Part shown: positions 57,911 to 64,000 of the stretch, one piece after another
Layout: every line of letters begins with the position of its first letter
Position numbering within the stretch: the first letter of the stretch is position 1
Assembly (NCBI GenBank): GCA_021234155.1
Contig: JAJEKV010000544.1
Location: 1-64,000 of the forward strand
Reading direction: 5' to 3'
DNA: 64,000 bases
Origin: Isoetes taiwanensis
Taxonomy: Eukaryota > Streptophyta > Lycopodiopsida > Isoetales > Isoetaceae
The notes under the pieces: generated by a model
The model's database searches: none
What the model saw: the letters and a program-made list of their open reading frames with translations, nothing else
Told to the model about the DNA's origin: nothing
Made by a program: the position numbers and the translations under genes

Positions 57911-59402
57911 AGCAAGTCAAAATCCCCTTGCTTGAGTACGCCCATTTAAGCATCTCTGGCGATAAACCAAAAAAATCATCTGCTTGACCTTTCCATAGGA
58001 TAGGTGTTTGATACCTTCAATCACATCATCAATTGAAAAAACCAAGACATCCCCTTGTTTATGAGTTTCATCATTGATTCCTGGTATGGTATATAGTTTG
58101 CGCACTTGCTGCATAAGCGTGTGTACATCCAGCACATTAACCTGTTGTTTTCTTGGCTTAAGACTCATCCAGAATTTTCTGGGATCATCGAGCAGTTCAA
58201 CCACAAGCTCTTCCTGTCTATGTGTTTCATATATCCTTTTTTTCTTCCGGATCAATGCCCGATACTCTTTCCTGACTTTCTCCTTATCCCCTGGTCTAGC
58301 CTTTTTGAATTCACTGAGCTTTGCTTTACAATCACCATCGAACCATCCATTACATGCCAATCCCTTAAGCTTTCTTTTTGAAGCATAACATTCGGCTGCG
58401 GCTTCTAATAGCAGTTTTGTGAGCATAGTATCAATATTTTCAGCATCGTTAGGCCATGATATTATTTCAGCTTTGCTGGTGCATATGTTACGAAATATAT
58501 CTTTCCTCTTTTTATGCATGCGTATTGCCGTGCTGCTGCAATTAGTTTTGCTTACTTGCTTTTTCCAGTTCATATTCATGCGCAGTATAAGTGGATAATG
58601 ATCCGAGCTAGGCACATCATCTCTTATGAGGAAATCAGTAATGCAATCAAGCATGTGCATGTTAGCCATAGCTAAGTCTACCACACTGTGACCATTGCCC
58701 AAGGCGCCTGTGGATGTACATTTCCCTGAGTCAGGGAATTTTTTAATGCCGTTCAATATCACCAAGCCCAGGCCACCGCACATGTTAAGGAGATGCCCTC
58801 CTTGTGGCTGCACATCTGGTAGGCATTCGGCTGATGTCCTTTTTAATCCTATCTTATCAATCTCCTCATTGTCAAGGGTGTCCATCCATATTGGTTCCCC
58901 GTCATCACTATAAACGTGCGCTTGGCAGTTTGCAATTCTCCCATTGAAGTCTCCTATAAGAATGATATTCCCACTATCAAGTAAGTGTGTGGCCTCTTGT
59001 TCCAAGTGATAAAAAGGATCATCCTTATCCATGTTTTCTCTTGTGTATCGGGTGACTCTCTGGGTGGGTAGTAACATCCCGCAATGTATATTTTTCTCAT
59101 CTCCTTTTTCTAATGAACCCATATGTGCTCTTTGCATGTATCTTTCTTAACAATTGTGACAAAGCCTGCTAATTCATCACGGACATAACACGCAACACCC
59201 CCATAACTTTTCCTTCTCCATCCTTTGGCATTCCATACCGAGTGTATCATGCTGAAACCTGGTATCTCTGGCATTCCCATTTCTTCATTTTCATGTGTTT
59301 CTAGTAGAAAAATAATGTCACCCAGATCGAGAACATTAACAAGCAAAGTTATTTCTTCAATCTTGCCGTTTATGTTCCACGTACATATCCTGATGGTCTC
59401 TA
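57911..59402 (-). pseudogene. LINE ORF2: APE endonuclease and linker
   Basis: The frame starts with 'IRICTWNINGKIEEIT' (TGG near 59379), then 'DIIFLLETHENEE' with the catalytic Glu. A frameshift near 59120 follows, then 'ILIGDFNGR' (58937-58954), 'SVVDLAMANM' and 'VPSSDHYPLIL' (about 58592-58606): the full set of APE endonuclease motifs. Next comes a basic linker ('YRALIRKKKRIYETHR', 'LLDDPRKFWMSLKPRK'), typical before the polymerase in CR1/I-like elements. The endonuclease nicks target DNA for target-primed reverse transcription (known). The frame is lost again near 57985. Confidence 0.85.
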
Positions 59403-59639
59403 ATTCCTATTCATGGATTCTGACCTTCCCATTTAAGCCAAAAGCCCTTTTCCCTGTTGCCTAGCTTCTTTCATCTTTTGGACTTCTTCCTTTTTCTGCG
59501 CCAGCTGAGTTTGAGTCATATCTTCATTAAACCAGATTTTTTCCCCCTTCAGGCATATTCTTTTTTGCATTACTCTGCTCTTAGCCTCCTCACATTACGA
59601 ACTTAACCATAACATTTTGGTCTCTTTCACTCTTACGGC

Positions 59640-60419
59640 CTATCCTCCAAGCGCTAGTAATATCGCATCTGGTATGCCCATCTTCGCAGCTATAAGGTCC
59701 TCCACAATTTCTTTCATATTCTCATTTTCAGTTTCTGGCAGACCAGCCACACGAATATTGAGTTTCCTTTTCTCTCTTTCTTGATTTTCATTGATAATGT
59801 CAACTCTTTCATGTAGTTCTTTGCGGCATTTCCGTAACATGATTTCCATCACCATCATTAACTTCGATGGGGATTGCGCTTTTAGATTGCTTATTTCTGT
59901 TGCAAGTTGGACATTTTCATGTTTCAGAGACTGAAGAGCAGTAGTCATACCTTGTAACAGTTGCAGCATTTGTGCCTGATGCAGTGCGGCTTCCTTCCTT
60001 GCTTGTTCAGCATCTCTCCTATTTTGCTCCATGCTCTCCAGAATCTTCATCATAACATTCATCACTTGCCCCATAACCCATTCGATCCCTCCTTGCATCC
60101 TGTTGTGATACCGGTTGTGGCAGCCATAAAAGGTGCGGTGCAAATCCGAACTGCCCTAGCCCCTGTTTTGATTTGGCATACCCAAAACCAGATGCTGACC
60201 CATCCACGCCACGGTTTTGCGGCAACGGCTTGTCTTTCGACTTCTACTGATGACAAAAGTTGAGCGGTTTTTTGGAGATGCGATGTGATCGATTTCGGGC
60301 TTTACGCCCGATTCGGTGTCTGAGAGTAAGACTTGTTTATCCCCTTTCTTATTTGCAGCATCACGAGGTTCTGCTACAGTGACAGAGCCATTTTTGGAAG
60401 TTTTCTTTTTATTCCCCAT
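59640..60419 (-). pseudogene. LINE ORF1 protein, broken
   Basis: Starts [13 protein letters not shown] at 60419 (minus strand). It shifts frame near 60220 into a Gly/Phe-rich segment ('GSASGFGYAKSKQGLGQFG'), and from 60143 back in the first frame reads a coiled coil ('RRDAEQARKEAALHQAQML', 'LKHENVQLATEISNLK'). Then 'REKRKLNIRVAGLPETENEN' matches the start of the RNA-binding region of L1-like ORF1 proteins, and 'MKEIVEDLI' follows. A TAG lies at 60156-60158. ORF1 proteins coat the element RNA (known). Confidence 0.7.
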
Positions 60420-60435
60420 CGCCAACAGAGCGCCC

Positions 60436-60543
<108 letters not shown>

Positions 60544-60546
60544 GCC

Positions 60547-60548
<2 letters not shown>

Positions 60549-60615
<67 letters not shown>
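60549..60615. repeat. (GA)n microsatellite, second block
   Basis: About 66 bp of GA separated from the first block by 'tttagcccc'. Confidence 0.97.
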
Positions 60616-60620
<5 letters not shown>

Positions 60621-60695
60621 AGCCACATGCGAAAGCCGAGAGATCATGAGAGATTATGGGAGAGATATTTTGAGAGGAGAGATTATTAGAGAGAT

Positions 60696-60886
60696 GCGAG
60701 AGTCCATTAGTGGACTCTCGCATTTAGAGATAATTCGCCACTAATGGACTCTTGCATTTAGAGATAATTCGCCCCTAACTGCTGTTAGGGGCGTTTCCAT
60801 TAATGAGATGTCCGTTAAGGATAATGTCCCGAAAAATTTATGGAGCCAATTTTTGGAGGCCGGAATTTTCGACCTTAATTCCGGCC
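60696..60886. other. Cluster of three perfect hairpins
   Basis: GCGAGAGTCCA (60696-60706) pairs perfectly with TGGACTCTCGC (60711-60721) across TTAG. CGCCCCTAAC (60770-60779) pairs with GTTAGGGGCG (60784-60793) across TGCT. GGCCGGAATT (60858-60867) pairs with AATTCCGGCC (60877-60886) across 9 nt. 'atttagagataattcgcc' is also directly repeated (60722 and 60756). Seen in sequence; role unknown. Confidence 0.85.
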
Positions 60887-61141
60887 TTTGTTCAAGGTGG
60901 GCGGGCTCCAAGAATCGAAGCTCCAAAATTCTTCCCTCCTAGCATCGCACTCAGCGTCGATTGTCAATCCAATAAGCACTTCTTGCATTTCTTTACTTCA
61001 ATTTGTAAAATGCTTTGGTAATAGCCACATTCTTAGCAACCTCTTCCTTGATAAATCAGGCACAAATTGTCTCAAGAACATGACGAAGGCAACCTCTTTG
61101 CCGAATGCTAAGAAGCCTTTCGTTCCCCTAGGACCGAGAAA

Positions 61142-62241
61142 TTGGCTCCAAGAAGAACTAAGAGGACGATTGGATCAGTTTCCCAATTTGTAGCCATTGA
61201 GATAAATTCTGAGCCTGCAAGAGCTTCGAATTGCAATCTAAGGGGAAGGAAGAGGGATCAGCAAGAAGATAGATTACCTGAGGTTCAATCTGAACCCCTC
61301 CCCAATGATTTAGCCTTGGTTGTGCACGAAAATAATTTTGTTGCTCTTAACCGGGCCAAGAAAAGGAAACTCCTGTAGAATTGTCGGACAATGCAATTTC
61401 TACCATGCTTACTTTGATGAAGGAGTACAAGGTGCATAATAATGAAAGTATCAATCCTTCTTCAAGCCGATGAAGAGAGATTATGGTGAAATTGCAACCC
61501 ACGGTTCATGGCCTTGAAGACTTGAGACAGTTAAGAAACAAATGGGATAAATTGCAAATAAAATCCAAGGATGAGAAAGAAGCATCTGAAAGAACAAGCT
61601 CTGAGCCATCTAGTTGGCCATGGTTTGAAGCTATGGAAGATTTTAAACATGGTGTGACAAATGAAAGGGGCATTCCAGGTGCAGGAGATGATGGGAAATT
61701 TGGGGCCGAGGCATTTGAGGATGCTGGTATGTTCCCAAACACATTCATGTCGAATGCCTTCTATGAGACAATTGGAACAAATATATCTTTTGTGGAAGAA
61801 GAATTCATAAGCATTGCAGATGATAACCCTGTCAGCCCTGTTCCAAATGAAGGAAATGGTAGCAAAGATAATTCAAGTGCTCAGGAGAAAAATTCGAGCA
61901 AAGATACTCCAAGTACATTCAATCCTTCTGACACCAGTCCTTGGTCTGCTGCATGCAATCAGCCTGGGGTAGTGGTAAACGAACAACTGGTTCACATAGA
62001 TGAAGAAATTGCAGCTGGGATATCAAACATGGCAAATAACTTTGGAGAGAATGAAAAAAGGAAGCTTGATTTCATGAAGGAATCTGTTAAGAAACATGAA
62101 TTGATCAGAGAGTTGAAGTCCATGAGATTAGCTAATACTTTGAAGATTGCTCAATCAATGGCTACAAATGACAGAAAGTATATGACAAAGGACACTCTAC
62201 TGGAGATTTCTAAACTTGCTGCATCGAAACAGAAAAATTAA
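61142..62241 (+). CDS. Myb/SANT-like (trihelix-like) DNA-binding protein, few lesions
   Basis: An N-terminal part (61142-61378) is basic ('NLRGRKRDQQED', 'NRAKKRKLL'). A frameshift near 61360 leads into 'VELSDNAISTMLTLMKEYKV'. One in-frame TGA at 61471, where the family usually has Trp, is followed by the main frame 61483-62241 (252 residues): 'LRQLRNKWDKLQIK' and SSWPWFEAMEDF match the third helix region of Myb/SANT-like or trihelix domains, as in Harbinger-associated proteins and GT factors. The middle is acidic and Ser-rich; the C-terminal 70 residues are helical and charged ('KRKLDFMKESVKKHELIREL'), probably a coiled coil. It may be a host factor, or the DNA-binding partner of a Harbinger transposon whose transposase is not in view. 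Confidence 0.5.
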
Positions 62242-62249
62242 TATCAATT

Positions 62250-63440
62250 TCAAGAGGTATTCTTCTTGCTTTTGTCTTGTACTGTCGTTTTCAGTTTTTT
62301 TTTTTTTTTTTTTTGTCTATTTTTTGTGCTTTTGCAAGGTAGTTAGAACAGTATGTTCTTCTGTTCAAGTTCAGTTTGAAGTTTGCAATGATTGGAACTT
62401 AACTTTGAGGTGCTATGGGGATCTCCTATCGAATTTAAATCTAGTATGATATAATATTCCTGACTACATAAATAGTATAATTTCATAAAGGATTCGTACG
62501 GTCCCTTAAAATTCTGAAATGTTAGGGTAGGCCATATTTCTCCATATTACGATCATTCTTACATCCTATAACTTTCCTATGACTTTCCTGTCCTAACTGG
62601 CAGGGTGCTAGTGCCACCTGTCCTAGCTAGTGCCATCTGGCAGTGCTTGTGCCAGCTATACATTCCAAAATGACTTCTCTGCAAACATCCGCCGCCATAA
62701 CGCTTGCCGCCATAGCTTGCTCTACTCTGTGCAAAACTTTCCGAGCTTGATCCTTTTTCTGGATCCTACAACAATGCACAAAGAATTGTTTCCGGCGTCT
62801 GACAAAGAAATATCACAGTACGTATTATACAGAGGTAGGGCATGGCGGATTCGACCTTTAGATCTGGCAAGACAGCCAACAAACATAGGGTTTCTGGCAA
62901 GAACATATCAGAATTTCTGAAATGTACAGAATCACCGATGTTGCAACCATCTTATGCTTAAAACTTCCGGTGCCCTCTGATATGAAAAAACAGAGAGCTC
63001 TGTTGCAACCGAAAGAAAAAACCACTGCCCTTGAGGAATCTGCTGCCTTGAAGAGACGAATCTGCAAGGAAAACATGTTAGGAGGCATGTATTCCAAGAA
63101 AATCATGACAAAATCGATAGATAATCATGAAACATTCAAATTATGAGAAATAATCATGCTAAACCTGTGATGAAGCTATCAAAAAATGCTGAGTCAAGAC
63201 CAAAGATGCAAGTGCCAATGAAAATCACAAAATCGAAGCGTCAGCGCCAGTGAAAATCACAAAAATCAAGGCGCCAACGCCAAAATCAACGCCAAAACTC
63301 TGCAAAAAGGAAGCAACACACAAAACAGGACTGGAGCAAGTCAAAAAGTGAGCAAGGAAGGCAAGCGGCTAACAGATCGCCATCGCCAAGCTCGCCAGAA
63401 ATGTGAAGACTGAGGTCCCACACGTGCGAAATGTGGCCTA
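62250..63440. other. No firm gene; possible retroelement internal DNA
   Basis: Short plus-strand frames (62630-62920, 62922-63146) carry no known motif. 63180-63300 holds short repeats of 'gccaatgaaaatcacaaaa'. A T-run lies at about 62297-62314. If 63446 onward is a 3' LTR, this would be the 3' internal part of that element. Confidence 0.35.
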
Positions 63441-63445
63441 CCCCT

Positions 63446-63470
63446 AACATTTCGAGGGGGAATGTTCGGT
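63446..63470 (+). other. Possible polypurine tract and LTR start
   Basis: 'cgagggggaa' directly before TGTTCGGTGG resembles a polypurine tract followed by the TG of an LTR. AACATT and AATGTT around the tract also form a small inverted repeat. A second LTR copy and a primer-binding site were not found in the window, so this is a candidate only. Confidence 0.3.
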
Positions 63471-63475
63471 GGTAG

Positions 63476-63540
63476 GGCATTACGCAGGGTGCAGCCACTG
63501 GCGAGCCCTAACGGGCTCGCCAGGTGATCTGCGTAATGCC
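63476..63540. repeat. 65-bp foldback (two nested stems)
   Basis: The outer stem GGCATTACGCAG (63476-63487) pairs perfectly with CTGCGTAATGCC (63529-63540). The inner stem CTGGCGAGCCC (63498-63508) pairs perfectly with GGGCTCGCCAG (63513-63523) across TAAC. The bulges are 10 and 5 nt. This is GC-rich structure in an otherwise AT-rich context. Confidence 0.9.
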
Positions 63541-64000
63541 GCCAACGTAATATTACCTAACATAATACATGTATCGATTCTAGCACTCCAATTTATTGTA
63601 AGTCGCCGAAGATGGCAAAGGCGCAAAGGTTCTGGTCCGCACCATTTCCACGTATACTCCTCTCTTCAGGATTCCGTGTATGGTATGGCGACAGTTAGTT
63701 CTTCTAGCGACCCTAACAGTTGAATTAGCCGAGATTGTTGAGCTCCAGCACAGGAGCTTCCATGCTAGTGCCAGCCAAAGGGTTATTCTTGGCTACATGT
63801 CTATGGAGGAAGTTTTTGTGGAGGCTGAGTTGATTGCATGGGCTGAGCAAGCTCCTTTCCGGCAGAGAGCACATGTGGAGCTCATTCATGTGAAACATCA
63901 TGGAAGGTGGTGTCGATGGGAGGTCCGAATCCCATCTGTGAAGTGGTTTGTTTAACATTTGATTACTTGGCACTTTAACATACGAAACATTTGCTAATTA
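63541..64000. other. No gene recognised at window end
   Basis: A frame 63680-63955 (91 codons, 'MSMEEVFVEAELIAWAEQAP') is coding-like in part but no family was recognised. The window ends here, so a larger gene or an LTR interior cannot be excluded. Confidence 0.3.

Larger units (their letters stand above)
56015..60419 (-). mobile_element. LINE (non-LTR retrotransposon), frameshifted
   Basis: On the minus strand, in order: ORF1 with a coiled coil, an APE-type endonuclease, a linker with 'WFDGDCKAKLSEFKKA', a reverse transcriptase, and a C-terminal His/Cys motif. The polymerase text 'FSLFVDLTKAFDTVNRGNIW' and 'NTYKYLGLTVD' is unlike plant L1 ('KLDMSKAYDRV') and closer to the CR1/I/RTE-like side; the clade was not fixed. 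A TC/TTC tract lies beyond each end of the coding part. Several frameshifts make it inactive as read. Confidence 0.85.

Overview
This is a stretch of plant nuclear DNA. It has AT-rich spacers, very long (TA)n and (GA)n microsatellites, spliceosomal introns, a relic of a PLS-type pentatricopeptide gene, a Helitron, plant-like tRNA-derived short elements and MITE-like elements. Nothing in it is bacterial or organellar with any confidence. Gene density is very low and most recognisable proteins are from mobile elements. A non-flowering land plant with a large genome, perhaps a fern, fits best, but that is inference and no species-level marker was recognised.

Layout. 1-6.4 kb: three tandem units of about 1.73 kb (spacer, GAATCT-rich array, TA tract) preceded by an inverted partial copy. 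6.4-21.5 kb: mostly unrecognisable decayed DNA with a MITE-like element, two more GAATCT arrays and a TA tract. 21.5-34.4 kb: the most unusual part. An intron-containing unit encodes an AT-hook protein, a cysteine-rich protein ending in a SUMO-interaction-like tail, and a reverse transcriptase with a YMDD motif. The first 5.5 kb of the unit is repeated head to tail without the reverse transcriptase core. 34.5-39.7 kb: repeats, two long TA tracts, a tRNA-like element, a PPR relic, a GA tract and a MITE with good inverted repeats. 39.7-44.0 kb: a Helitron with nearly the whole RepHel protein but several frameshifts. 44.4-44.8 kb: a tandem array of a Pol III-type (SINE-like) element. 45.9-46.8 kb: an L1-type zf-RVT tail. 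47-53 kb: single-copy-looking DNA holding the 3' exons of a citramalate/2-isopropylmalate synthase-like gene on the minus strand. 53.5-54.3 kb: a short two-exon gene for an acidic Ala/Glu/Pro/Val-rich protein with a GC-AG intron. 55.2 kb: a 5S rRNA-derived sequence. 56.1-60.4 kb: a non-L1-like LINE on the minus strand. 60.7-64 kb: hairpin-rich DNA, a Myb/SANT-like (trihelix-like) gene with few lesions, and a possible LTR start carrying a strong foldback.

An important caveat comes from comparing the two copies at 21.5-27.0 and 28.9-34.4 kb. They differ mainly at CTG/CAG trinucleotides, by small indels and scrambled bases, in patches, and either copy can be the damaged one. This looks more like base-calling error at CHG-methylated sites than natural decay. 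Many frameshifts in this window, and the apparent emptiness of 6-20 kb, may therefore be partly artefactual, so pseudogene calls in the repeat regions should be read with that in mind.
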